Shown here: in pieces, positions 8,077-18,310 of the stretch | Numbering within the stretch: the first letter of the stretch is position 1 | Layout of the letters: every line of letters begins with the position of its first letter | Assembly: GCF_010119975.1 (NCBI RefSeq) | Contig: NZ_CP048222.1 | Span: 3,366,501-3,430,500 of the forward strand | Source: Rhodocytophaga rosea | GTDB lineage: Bacteria > Bacteroidota > Bacteroidia > Cytophagales > 172606-1 | Direction of reading: 5' to 3' | DNA: 64,000 nt | The notes under the pieces: model-generated | Database searches by the model: none | Told to the model about the DNA's origin: nothing | Seen by the model: only the letters and a program-made list of their open reading frames with translations | Translations under genes and position numbers: made by a program

Positions 8077-9919
8077 CTAATGCTTACTGCTGTACATTAC
8101 CATACTCCAGGAATGCACTGTTAACTCATTTCCAATACTGATTTCATCAGGCAAAGTACTTCCGGAAAGTAAGGAGTTTTCTTCCGGATTCTGCCATTGT
8201 TGCCCACAAGAATCTAGATTTTTTTGCCAGGTATGGTATTTTTCATCCACTGTATAAGTAGCCATGGCATCGGAAAAATTATATAAACATATACAAGCCT
8301 GATCGCCGGATTGACGCCGAACCAGAATCAATGTTTCCTGCACTACTTTTGCCTGAATGGTACTTTTATCATAATTATGTAAGGCCGGATGCGTTTTTCG
8401 CAAACGGATTAATTCTTTGTACCAGGATAATAATACCTGATGTTTGCCTTCTGTCCGCTTATGCCACTGTAGTTTGGAAGATTGAAAAGTTTTGTCAGCC
8501 TGTGGATCTGGCGCTTCGCCCTCAAAATTAAACTTGGCAAAATCACTTTTACGGCCTTCCTGTACTGCTTTAATTAACTCAGGTTCTGAGTGGCTAATAA
8601 AGTATAAAAATGGATTTTCTTCCCCATACTCTTCCCCATAAAAAACATTGGAATATAGGGAGAAAGTATAACCGCTGCTGCTGCCAGCTTTAAGGCTTCA
8701 AAAGAGATCAGGATGGATAAGCGTTCACCCAGCATACGGTTGCCAATCTGGTCGTGGTTTTGCGAAAACACAATGAATTTATCGCCAGGAATTCCTTCCG
8801 AAGAACGGCCATATTTTCGTTTGCGGAACTGTACATATTCACCGCTAAGCACAAATCCTTTCTCAATCGCTTTGCATAATTGCTCCATTGCTCCAAAGTC
8901 GGAAAAATACTGTTGCCCTTTTTTATCGAGCAGCACATATAAAGCATGGTGAAAATCGTCGAGCCACTGGGCATCAAAGCCAAATCCTCCCATTTTCGGA
9001 CTATTAATCACTTTTGGGCTGTTCAGATCGCTCTCTGCAATCAGGTGTATAGTGCGACCTGTTTTTCTGGACAATTCCTTTACCTTTTCTGAAGTATATT
9101 CCCAGAAATGGATAGCTCCATTGTCGTACACGGTATGAATGGCATCCAGACGCAGGCCATCCAGGTGGTAGGCAGAAAGCCAGAACAAAGCATTTTCTGC
9201 AAAGAAATCCCGTACGCCATCCGAGTAGTCACCGTCAAAATTGATAGCCGAACCCCAGGGGTTTTGTAGGCATCGGTGAAATATGGCCCGAATAAACCAA
9301 AATAATTTCCTTCCGGACCAAGATGGTTATACACCATATCCAGAATTACGGCAATTCCATGGGCATGACAAGCATCTACCAGTTGCCGAAGGTCATCGGG
9401 AGTGCCATAAGAATTTTGAACGGAATAGGGATGAACCCCATCATAGCCCCAGTTGCGGTTACCAGGGAACTGCGAAATAGGCATAATTTCAATGGCATTT
9501 ATACCAGTATCCGCCAGATCAGCCAAACGGTCAATCATAGAATTAAATGTGCCTTCCGGTGTGAAGGTACCCAAGTGCATCTCATAGAGAATCATGTCTT
9601 TCGACTCAATTCCTTTCCAGACCTTATCTTTCCACTGGTAGTTTGAATGGTCAATCACCTGAGAAGGGCCATGTACACCTTCTGGTTGAAAATGAGAAGC
9701 CGGGTCAGGGAGATCCTGACCGGAATCGAGGCGATAGAAATAGGTTGCCCCAGGATAAATATTTTCAACTGTCAGTTGAAAATAGCCTTCCTTCGTTTTG
9801 TTCATCTCCAGAAACTGTTCTTTTGGAGAGACAATATGTACTGTAGCAGTATTTTTTTCAGGTGCCCACACTGTAAATGAGCATTTCCCATCTCCCAGAT
9901 ATTCCGTGCCGACTTTCAT
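8077..9919 (-). pseudogene. treZ: Malto-oligosyltrehalose trehalohydrolase, two single-base frameshifts
   Basis: Read in three successive frames this gives a TreZ-like protein of about 614 residues, the usual family length. Frame 1 runs from ATG 9919 to about 9257 (CBM48-like N-terminus, LYEMHLGTFTPEGTF, NWGYDGVHPYSVQNSYG, DMVYNHLGPEGNYFG). Frame 2 runs from about 9257 to 8636 (nucleophile Asp in DGLRLDAIHTV, acid/base Glu in LIAESDLN, transition-state Asp in NHDQIGNRM). Frame 3 runs from 8636 to TAG at 8077. Each shift is one missing base in a run of four C or G where the family reading needs five: KTPWG at 9253-9256, MGEEYG at 8634-8637. The enzyme would release trehalose from malto-oligosyl-trehalose. 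All catalytic residues survive across the frames, so recent mutation or sequencing error is more likely than old decay. No TreY partner is in the window. Confidence 0.85.
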
Positions 9920-10047
9920 GTATAGCTAAGGATTCTTAAATTAATCGCTTGTTTTGTCGCATTTTATACTTGTAAAATGATAAAAAGGTTAGAAGTGAGT
10001 TTATGAAGCTTATTCGATCTAACTAGCCTTGTTTTTATTTACCGTTA

Positions 10048-11652
10048 TTAAAATAACTCAATCAGTAGGCCTTCATCACCGTTTAAAGTGATTTTTCCCT
10101 GTACCTCATTCAACTGGCGGTCAGCACAGGTACTGAGTAGAATACGGCCATGAATTTCAACATCAGTTGGGGTAAAATATCCGGGGGCATGGCTCAGATT
10201 CAACACAACCAGAAAACGCTTGTCGGCTTCCCGGATAAATGCCAGCAAATCATTTTCTGTATAAACCGGGATATAATTGCCAATGTGTAAAGCCGGTTCC
10301 GTATTACGTAATTCAATCAACCGGCGGTATAAGGTCAGCATAGATTCAGCGTCATCTTTCTGCGCCTGCACGTTATTGCGCTTGTAATCCTCTGCCAGCC
10401 GAAGCCAGGGTTTTCCGGTAGTAAATGCGGCATTCAGGCTATCATCCCATTGCATAGGAGTACGGAAAGGGTCACGGCTTAAATTTAATCCAGGCATGTT
10501 TAATCCTTGTGGATCTTGTACTTCTTCCTCCGGAATGGCTACATCGTGCATGCCAATTTCGTCGCCATAATAGATAGTGGGTGTTCCCCTAAGCGTAAGC
10601 AATAGCATAGCTGCCACCCTGGCCTGAGATTTGCCTACCCGGCTTGCAATACGTGATTGGTCATGGTTGCCTAATACCCAGTTAGGCCATCCATTTGCGG
10701 GCAATGCACCTTCATACTGGTCTATAGTTGAGGAAATCTGGCGGGCATTCCAGGGAAGTGCAATCAACTGGAAGTTGAAAGGCAGGTGAGCCCCCTGATT
10801 ATTAATGCCATAATAGGTAACCAGTTTGTGTATAGGCAGATAAATTTCTCCGATGATTAACCGGTCTTCATACTCATCCATCAGGCGGCGCATCATGCCT
10901 ACAATCTCATGTACTTCAGGCTGGTCGGTAGAATACGCAGGAGTCAGTTTTTCGTAGGTAGCCATATGGGGCTTATAATCTGGATTAGGTGGATTATTCC
11001 GCCACTGGTTATCCTTAACCATATGCCACATCACATCAACCCGGAAACCATCTACACCCCTATCCATCCAGAAACGCATCGCATCCAGCATGGCTTGCTG
11101 CACCTCCGGATTGCGCCAGTTTAAGTCTGGTTGTTCTTTCAGAAAGGCATGGTAATAATACTGGCTGGTAGTTTCATCCCATTCCCATCCGCTGCCGCCA
11201 AATACGCTCAGCCAGTTATTGGGCGGACCACCATCTTTACCCGGATCGTGCCACAAATACCAGTCACGTTTGGGATTATCTCTGGAAGAACGTGATTCCA
11301 GAAACCAGGGGTGCTGATCGGAACTATGATTGGGAACCAGATCCAGAATGAGTTTCATCCCTCTGCCATGTACCTGTTTCAGCAAGGCGTCAAAATCTTT
11401 AAGGGAGCCAAACAAGGGATGAATGCCGGTATAATCGGCAATATCGTATCCGAAATCAGCCATGGGAGAAGGGTACACCGGAGAAACCCAGATAGCCTGT
11501 ATGCCAAGCCATTGCAAATAATCGAGTTTGGTAATAATTCCCTGAATATCGCCCACCCCGTCGGCATTGCTGTCCATAAAAGAACGGGGATAAATCTGGT
11601 AGATAATTCCTTTTTGCCACCAGAGGTGCTTAGGTTGTTGTGTTTGATCCAT
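10048..11652 (-). CDS. GH13 alpha-glucosidase / oligo-1,6-glucosidase-like enzyme
   Basis: About 534 residues from ATG 11652 (MDQTQQPKHLWWQKG); an in-frame ATG at 11688 would add 12 residues that lack family similarity. Conserved GH13 regions are in order: I (DLVPNHSSDQHPWF), II with the nucleophile Asp (GVDGFRVDVMWH), III with the acid/base Glu (LIIGEIYLP), IV with Asp (VLGNHDQSRI). The start WWQKGIIYQIYPRSFMDSN is typical of exo-acting alpha-glucosidases and oligo-1,6-glucosidases. No signal peptide, so cytoplasmic. It lies 128 bp upstream of treZ on the same strand, consistent with a small alpha-glucan/trehalose operon. Exact specificity (alpha-1,4, alpha-1,6 or sucrose-type) cannot be fixed from these motifs. 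Confidence 0.88.
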   Translation of the reverse strand: MDQTQQPKHLWWQKGIIYQIYPRSFMDSNADGVGDIQGIITKLDYLQWLGIQAIWVSPVYPSPMADFGYDIADYTGIHPLFGSLKDFDALLKQVHGRGMKLILDLVPNHSSDQHPWFLESRSSRDNPKRDWYLWHDPGKDGGPPNNWLSVFGGSGWEWDETTSQYYYHAFLKEQPDLNWRNPEVQQAMLDAMRFWMDRGVDGFRVDVMWHMVKDNQWRNNPPNPDYKPHMATYEKLTPAYSTDQPEVHEIVGMMRRLMDEYEDRLIIGEIYLPIHKLVTYYGINNQGAHLPFNFQLIALPWNARQISSTIDQYEGALPANGWPNWVLGNHDQSRIASRVGKSQARVAAMLLLTLRGTPTIYYGDEIGMHDVAIPEEEVQDPQGLNMPGLNLSRDPFRTPMQWDDSLNAAFTTGKPWLRLAEDYKRNNVQAQKDDAESMLTLYRRLIELRNTEPALHIGNYIPVYTENDLLAFIREADKRFLVVLNLSHAPGYFTPTDVEIHGRILLSTCADRQLNEVQGKITLNGDEGLLIELF

Positions 11653-11914
11653 GCATTCGTGTACGATGTCGCTCCATATTGGATACATTCGCCTCTCAAT
11701 TTCCCCATTTTGCTGAGAATAATATTTGTTTTGTGCAGAAAAATAGCAGAAATTTATTATTAGTTTAGGAGTTATAGAGAACAGGGAAAGGTGGTCATCA
11801 GCATATATATTCTCTTTAAAAGGAGGCGCAGAAATGTAGTTTCCTTAAAGAAATTGTGACAACTCTACCAACAGAATTATTAATTTCTAAATCTTTCAAT
11901 CTTCTGAATCAATT

Positions 11915-12802
11915 ATGCATACTACACCCTCCAAAGTAAAAGACCTTTCCAAAGTTCAGGGCTTGATCAGCGATCTATTCCGGAAGCCGAAAACCGGGCA
12001 GGAATGGGAAGCTTACAGAATTTCGCAGGAACAAATTAATTTTTTTCATGAAAATGGCTATCTGGCAGGAATCAAATTACTTACGGATGAGCAGATTGAA
12101 GTACTACGGAATGAGTTGAGTTGGCTGTTTGATCCGAATTATCCGGGGAATGAATTATTTTATGAGTACCATTCCAACGAATCAAGTGATCCGAATGCCG
12201 TACTGTTTCATGCACTAGGTGCCTGGCGCATTACGCCTGGGTTTCATGATGTACTCTGGAATCCGGCTTTTGTGATGGCAGCCAGCCAGTTGCTGGGTGG
12301 CTCGGTACGTTTCTGGCACGACCAGCTGTTTTGCAAACCGGCAAAACATGGAGGTGTAGTGGCCTGGCACCAGGATTATTCATATTGGACCCGCACTAAA
12401 CCCATGTCGCATCTTACCTGCTGGACGGCCCTGGATGATGCAGATATACAGAATGGCTGTTTATATTATATTCCTGGTAGCCACAAATGGAACTTGCTGG
12501 ATATGCCGGAACTGGCCGGAGATATGAATGGCATTCAGCGTTTTCTTTCCGAAGAACAAAAAGCACAATTTAAACCGGTAGCTATTGAGTTGAAAAAAGG
12601 ATATGGCACTTTTCACCATCCGCTAATGGTACATGGTTCCTACGAAAATAAAACCGACCGCCCCAGAAGAGCCTTTGTGATCAATGTGTTTAAAGACGGC
12701 GTGATTTCAGATTCTGATCAGGAATTACTGGCTGGCGTACCGGCTATTCACAAAGGGCAGAAGATGCAGGGCGATTTTTTTCCATTACTATACGAGGCAT
12801 AA
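11915..12802 (+). CDS. Phytanoyl-CoA dioxygenase (PhyH) family protein
   Basis: 295 residues. The PhyH fold is recognisable from [21 protein letters not shown] (about 41-61) onward. The Fe(II) ligands are the His and Asp of [10 protein letters not shown] (about 155-157) and the distal His of [13 protein letters not shown]; the 2-oxoglutarate-binding Arg is in RPRRAFVIN. Members are Fe(II)/2-oxoglutarate-dependent hydroxylases acting on very different small molecules, so the substrate is open. No signal peptide. The next gene starts 19 bp downstream, suggesting a two-gene unit that ends at the hairpin at 13397-13441. Confidence 0.9.
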   Translation: MHTTPSKVKDLSKVQGLISDLFRKPKTGQEWEAYRISQEQINFFHENGYLAGIKLLTDEQIEVLRNELSWLFDPNYPGNELFYEYHSNESSDPNAVLFHALGAWRITPGFHDVLWNPAFVMAASQLLGGSVRFWHDQLFCKPAKHGGVVAWHQDYSYWTRTKPMSHLTCWTALDDADIQNGCLYYIPGSHKWNLLDMPELAGDMNGIQRFLSEEQKAQFKPVAIELKKGYGTFHHPLMVHGSYENKTDRPRRAFVINVFKDGVISDSDQELLAGVPAIHKGQKMQGDFFPLLYEA

Positions 12803-12821
12803 TGCTTTTTAAGCCGGTTTT

Positions 12822-13352
12822 ATGAAAGAATTCAGGATACTATTCTTTGTGGCGACTTTCTTAATGGTTGTGCTGGCTATCCAGATAGAAATAGCCTGGT
12901 TGCTGTATGTAGTGGCAGGTTTTTATCTGATGGAAGGCATAGTGGAACGTATCCATGAGGAAAAAAAGAGAGCCAAAGCCATTTTCTTTTTAAAAGATCT
13001 ACATAAAACGATACTGAACTACGCTATTGTTTTAGGTATGCTCGCCATAAATTTTGTTTTCCTTTTAAAACAAGATGCAGTTTCAGTTTCAGTCACTTTT
13101 TATATTACTTCATTACTTTGGATTATTATATCCAGAGGGGGAGAGGCTTACTTTCTTTTCGATCAGGAAGGAATCAAAACAGCGAGAAAATTGCTGAATT
13201 ATTCACAAATCCAGGAATTGCAATTAACTGACAAAGGCCTTACCATAGAGACGAATGACAGATCGGAAGGAATAGAGATAGGCAAGAAATTATTAAATGC
13301 TGATGTATTAAGTTTTCTGGAGAGTAAGATAAAGGTTATTCATTCTGCCTGA
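12822..13352 (+). CDS. Unknown membrane protein with PH-like tail
   Basis: 176 residues, not assigned to a named family. Four hydrophobic segments are visible, in two pairs: about 6-21 and 24-38, then about 65-81 and 89-102. After them comes a soluble tail (about 108-176) with the pattern YFLFDQEGIKTARKLLNYSQIQELQLTDKGLTIE, reminiscent of the PH-like tails of bacterial integral membrane proteins. It follows the PhyH gene by 19 bp and precedes a strong terminator, so it is probably co-transcribed with it. There is no evidence for a specific function. Confidence 0.7.
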   Translation: MKEFRILFFVATFLMVVLAIQIEIAWLLYVVAGFYLMEGIVERIHEEKKRAKAIFFLKDLHKTILNYAIVLGMLAINFVFLLKQDAVSVSVTFYITSLLWIIISRGGEAYFLFDQEGIKTARKLLNYSQIQELQLTDKGLTIETNDRSEGIEIGKKLLNADVLSFLESKIKVIHSA

Positions 13353-13396
13353 TACTTCGGATGGCACAAGCTAAATATGCTTATAGCAGAGAAAAG

Positions 13397-13441
13397 TTTA
13401 AACAGAAAAGCCAGCTCTGATTGCTGGCTTTTCTGTTTAAA
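13397..13441. terminator. Bidirectional intrinsic terminator
   Basis: A perfect 19-bp stem (13397-13415 with 13423-13441), loop TCTGATT, GC-rich at the loop side (GCCAGC) and A/T runs at the outer ends on both strands. It sits between convergent genes ending at 13352 (plus) and 13457 (minus) and can serve both. Confidence 0.9.
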
Positions 13442-13456
13442 GGACAAAATCATAAT

Positions 13457-16400
13457 TTATCTTCTGGATTTTTTGAGTTCGATTTCCAGATGTGAGATTT
13501 TTTTCAGCAGTTCTGCTTCTTTCTCACTGGCTTTTTTAATCTGTGCCTTGAAATGATTCTCCATTCTTTCTTTTTCGATGCGTTTTATCGCCTGTATTTC
13601 TTTATCTTTTTGTGCTAACTCTTTTTGTGCAGATGCCAGAGCATGTATATGTTGCTGCATTTGTGTTTCCTGAGATTTCAGTTCTTCCGCTTTTTGCTGA
13701 GCTTCTACAAGTAATTTCTCTGCTTGCTTCTGGTCTACTATAGCCTGTGTTACGGTCTTACTCAATATAGCTATACCTATGATCTCGCCACTACCATCTT
13801 TCAGGGGCTGTAGGTAAGGTTAACATAGGAATCTATTTCCCCATTTTTGAAATGATTGGATACTTCCACAGTTTCTCCGGCTAATGCCCGGTCAAAATAG
13901 GATTTATATAACGCTTTTTCCTGCTCAGGAATTAAAAGCATCATATCAAATCCTATATCTACTTTGATGTTGTATTGAAGATAGGTGTCTCTTAAAACCT
14001 GGTTACAGCAAATAATCTTATACGCTTTGTCGAGTGCCACAATCGAATCGTCTGTGATATTGATCAGATTATTGAGCATATCTTCTTTAGACTGTACTTC
14101 TGCTAACAGTTTTTCTGTTTTCTTATGGGCAGCAACAGATTGCGTTACATTTCTTGAAATAAACAATACACCTGTTACCTGGCCGGCATTATTTTTTAGC
14201 GGGCTATACGTAGCTGTAATGTGTAATTCGTTGCCTGCTCCCAGGTCATAGGTTTCATTTTCCTGAAAACCTTCTCCTGCTATAGCTCTGTCATACTTGC
14301 TTTTTATTCCCGGACGCTGATACTCCTCATACAAATGCAAAATATTAAAGCCTTTTTCTACCTTCAGATTATAGCTTTTTTCTAATACTTCATTCCAGGT
14401 AATAACTTTGTAATCGCAGTCTACCGTATAGATCACATCAGGCATGGCATTAATTACTTCACGCAGATAGGCTTCTTTCTCCTGCGATTCTAATAATACC
14501 CGCTGTATCTCTTCCTGGGTAGCAGAAAGTTCCTCCATGTTCTGGCGTAACTCTTCTTCTTGCGCCTGCAATTCATGGGTTCTTTCTTTTACTTTTTCTT
14601 CTAACTCTAACTGAAAGGCATTCAAATCTTTTAAGGCCTGAATATCGATCAAGGTGCCGGCTATCCGTAAAGGCTTGCCTTGTTCATCCCTTAATGTATT
14701 ACCTACCGCCCTGAACCATCTATACTGACCATTCTTTAATTTGAGTTGATATTCTACATCATAAGGAGTGTTACCTGAAAAATCTATCAGGTGAGCGTTG
14801 AAAGCAGCCAGCGTGTATTCTTTATGATCGGGATGCAACAAATTTGCCCATGAATCCAGACGATTCGGAAAATCGGTTTCATTGGAATAGCCTACCATCT
14901 GCCTGAACTTGTCTGCCCACCAGAATGGAGTATCATCATTAAATTGCATGCTACTGGGAACAATCATATCCCACAAGCCTTCGGTAGTAGTTTTTACAAC
15001 CAGATTAAATCTTTGCAGCAAATGGGTTAACTCTTCCTGCCTTCTGTTCATCTCTTCCTGGGTGGTAGAAAGCTCTTCCAGATTCTGATGAAGTTCTTCT
15101 TGCTGTGCTTTTAATTCTTCGTTCTGAAACTGATTTTCCTTGGCCAGTTGGTCTGCCTGATTTTTGGCAAGTATGGTTTCAGTAATATCCTTTCCAAAAG
15201 CAGCAGCGCCAATAATCTCGCCCTCAGTGTTACGAAGGGGGCTATAAATAGTAGAGAAATATTGCTCAACCTCTCCAAAAAGGTATTTTTGTGTAATTTC
15301 AAAATACTCACCTCCCAAAGCCCGGTCGTAATAGCTCTTATACGTTGCTTTCTGCTCCGGATTAAATAAACTTAGAATATCATATCCTTTTTCCAGCGTA
15401 ACCCCCATCTGCTGATAGGCTTCTTTAGTGGTCTGGTTACAGATTATAATTTTGTACGTTTTATCTATCGTAAATATCCGGTCCTTGGTCGCATTCATGA
15501 TTTCATTCATGAAACGCTCTTTGCCCTGCACCTCATCCATTATGCCTTTCATCACTTCCTGGGTAGAAGAAAGTTCTTCTGTCTGCCGCTGGGTCTCCAC
15601 TAATAAACGTTCTGCTTTTTTCTGGGCAGCCATCGTTGGCGTTATGTTCTTCGAAATAAGGAGCGCTCCGATTATTTCACCCGAGGTATCTTTTAAGGGG
15701 CTATACGCAGCCGCAATGTATAACTCATTTTCTTCGCCTCCCTCCAGATTATAAGTCTCTGTCACCTGAAAAGTTTCTCCGGCCAATGCACGCCCGAAAG
15801 CAGCTTTGGCTTGTGATTTTCCCTCCTGGGGATAGAGATGTAAGGCATCGAATCCTTTATGTACGGTTATATTATAGTTTCTTTCTAAGGCTTTGTTCCA
15901 GCTAACTATTTTATAACTCAAATCAATCGTTAGAATAGTATCATTTATAGAGTTGATTAATTCATTCAGGTACAGTTCTTTTTCCTGCGATTGCCTTACA
16001 ATCCGCTGCATTTCTTCCTGGGTAGCAGAAAGTTCCTCCATGTTCTGGCGCATTTCTTCTTCCTGCGAGCGCATGCTTTCTGTCTGCAGTTGGGATTCTT
16101 CCAGCAGTTTGCGGGTTTTATCGTTTATTTTTACACTGGAAATAGCAGAGGCTATACTTTCGCCCAGTTTCTCTACAAATTCAATCTGGTATTTCTTAAT
16201 AGAATGGAAAGAAGCCAGCTCTACTATGCCAAAAACCTGATCATTTAGTTTAAGCGGAACAATCAGTATATTCCTGGGCAAGGCATTTCCTAAGCCAGAT
16301 GTAATTTGTACATAATCATCCGGAACGGCAGTCATATAAATGGTATCCTTTTCCAGATATGCCTGTCCTGCTAGTCCCTGGCCAATGGAGATTTTTTTAT

Positions 16401-16854
16401 CAACAAATTTTTTTCTGTCATAAGCATAACAGGCTACCAGCTCTAAATAAGGATTATCCTGGTCGTCTTCGTTCACTATAAACAGGCCACCCTGGTTGGC
16501 ATTCATGTATTTTACCAGATGGCTGATGATATCGTCGGCCAGTGATTGATTTTCGTTGGTATTAGACCTGAGGATTTCTACAAACCTGGCAAGCCCTTCG
16601 GTTACCCATTTTCTTTCTTTTTCATCTTCTGCTACCTTTTTCATCTGGTCACGCATACTCAGCAACGATACCGCCAGGCCATTTGATTGAGCAGAATCAG
16701 TTTGTGAATAGGTAAATTCCAGATTCCCCTTTTCGATTTCCTTGATAAAATCAGTAGCAGATTTAATTTCTGATTCTCTTTGCTCAATAATCAGTTTGAG
16801 GTTTTCTAAGGTAGTGGATTTAACTACCCGAAATGAAAGTAAATTGCTTTTCAT
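13457..16854 (-). pseudogene. GAF and multi-PAS signalling protein without output domain, one frameshift
   Basis: From ATG 16854 the first frame encodes 1017 residues and stops inside a PAS domain at TGA (13800-13802). Adding one C to the CCCC run at 13803-13806 restores TYSPLKDGSGEII and joins a 102-residue coiled-coil tail ending at 13457, giving about 1132 residues. Domains: HAMP-like N-terminus (about 30-75), GAF (about 95-250), then five PAS domains (about 290-410, 440-560, 600-735, 775-890, 910-1040) separated by coiled coils with the repeated theme EEEMRQNMEELSATQEEMQR. No transmembrane segment, histidine kinase, GGDEF or chemoreceptor domain is present even after repair. The same coiled coil and PAS type occur in the chemoreceptor at 55873-59139. 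It is probably a soluble sensory scaffold (inference). Flagged as broken because of the frameshift, which may be a sequencing error. Confidence 0.8.
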
Positions 16855-17343
16855 ACTATTTTATAATGAACACCTGTTGTTTATTTTAACATGATAAAAA
16901 ATAGTAGCGCCAAAAAGGATTTACCTGAATTTGGAGCAGGTAAATGTAGAGCTAATATCTGTTATGAAATTTCTTTTGAAATTATAGCCTGCCAGAGTCT
17001 TAGAAAAATCGTTATTGGCAATAATTATAAGCTAGTAATGAATTTGGGGAATGCAGCAGGATAGAAGAGCATTTAATAAGAGAATGACCTCATTTTCTAC
17101 GGTTTGTATCGTATTTGCTAAAAAAGTATCCAGTTTTGGCCTTACGTCCGTTCTTTTTGTTACAGACAGCCGTTTTGTAAGTATTCATTTTTATAACATA
17201 TAGAGATGAATCTTACAAGCGCATGGCTGTAAGCCTCTCACACAAAAGATACAGTTAACCCATTATTATATTGATTTAGGTATTAAGCTCTGCCATGTTT
17301 TATTCCAGCCGGGAGCCATAGCAACCTGAATAAATAATCAGAT
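16855..17343. other. 489-bp intergenic region with an imperfect dyad
   Basis: No gene is convincing here. It must contain the promoter of the multi-PAS gene near 16855-16950. The only structure I see is a dyad at 17175-17218: TTGTAAG-T-ATTCAT pairs with ATGAAT-CTTACAA, 13 pairs with a one-base bulge around an 17-base AT-rich loop. It lacks a following T-run on either strand, so it is not a clear terminator. Confidence 0.5.
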
Positions 17344-18252
17344 TTACTCAATAATTGCATCCAGCCAGTGAATGGCGTTTAACAGAAATTGAGCGTTTTG
17401 CTTGGCTGAAGAAGCGTTCATTCCCACTTTATTTTTGCCCCCAGCGAGCTGGGCTGTAAACATGGCTGCTTCTCCGAATACAACGATTCTTCCTCCTCCA
17501 AAAGGCATATAAGCGCCTTGTACAAAGTTGCTCGCCGGAATAACGGGTGTTTCTTTGGTAAATTCCCAGGCCATTTGGGGCATCAGAATCTGATACTCGT
17601 CATTAAGGATAACTACTGCTTGCGCTGTTGTCGGGATTTGAAAAGCCTGCCCGGTAAAAGATTGTAGAGAAGAAACCTTTTCCGATTCATTTCTGCCAAG
17701 CGTTAAAGCACAGGATTGTAAGCCATTCTTATTAGTGAAAATATCTTTGCCATGATTTCTCTTTTGCATAGCAAATCCATTGTAAAATTTTATTCCAAAG
17801 GATGCAGCCAGCTTTTCAGCCGCGCCAGGAAACGGCATATGGTCGGCGATCAGAAATAGCGAACCTCCATTATTTACCCATTCTGTTACGGCTGTTATTT
17901 CTTCCTCTGTAAAAGCGGAAGGAGTAGGCAATTTCCATTGGGTTTGATTATCTGGATGTAAGGAGTTGGCAATGACGAGTATTTTTCCCTGGGCCAGTGT
18001 TTGCGGTGAAAACGCTTGTGATAAAGATTTTATCGTATACCCATCCCGTTCTAAAAAAGAAGCAAAAGGCTTAAAACGGCCATTGGCTGTGTGAAAATTC
18101 TGGTGTGCTTCATCTATAAGTATAACCGGACCTTGCCCTTGTGAATATGCAGGATTGGGTATAATCGGATTAAATAAAGTATCTGCTACTTGCTGTGCTG
18201 GCAGATAAATTGACAAGAGAAGAAGAATAACTGTTAGCAGTGTTTTGGACAT
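17344..18252 (-). CDS. Secreted DUF4350-like protein
   Basis: 302 residues with an N-terminal signal peptide (LLTVILLLLSIYLPAQQ). The body has a class-I amidotransferase-like or GldG/IFT52-like fold: VILIDEAHQNFHTANGRFKPFASFLERDGY at the start (two adjacent short motifs), then KILVIANSLHP and VTEWVNNGGSLFLIADHMPFPGAAEKL, and later GGRIVVFGEAAMFTAQ. This order matches DUF4350-type proteins, which bind or sense something unknown rather than act as proven enzymes. It is 58 bp downstream of the PD40 gene on the same strand and probably co-transcribed with it. The export signal puts it in the periplasm or on the surface. Confidence 0.7.
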   Translation of the reverse strand: MSKTLLTVILLLLSIYLPAQQVADTLFNPIIPNPAYSQGQGPVILIDEAHQNFHTANGRFKPFASFLERDGYTIKSLSQAFSPQTLAQGKILVIANSLHPDNQTQWKLPTPSAFTEEEITAVTEWVNNGGSLFLIADHMPFPGAAEKLAASFGIKFYNGFAMQKRNHGKDIFTNKNGLQSCALTLGRNESEKVSSLQSFTGQAFQIPTTAQAVVILNDEYQILMPQMAWEFTKETPVIPASNFVQGAYMPFGGGRIVVFGEAAMFTAQLAGGKNKVGMNASSAKQNAQFLLNAIHWLDAIIE

Positions 18253-18310
18253 GTGGATTGTTTATACCTCTTAAAGTAGATTCAGATCGAAAGATTGCTA
18301 TAAGTAAAAA

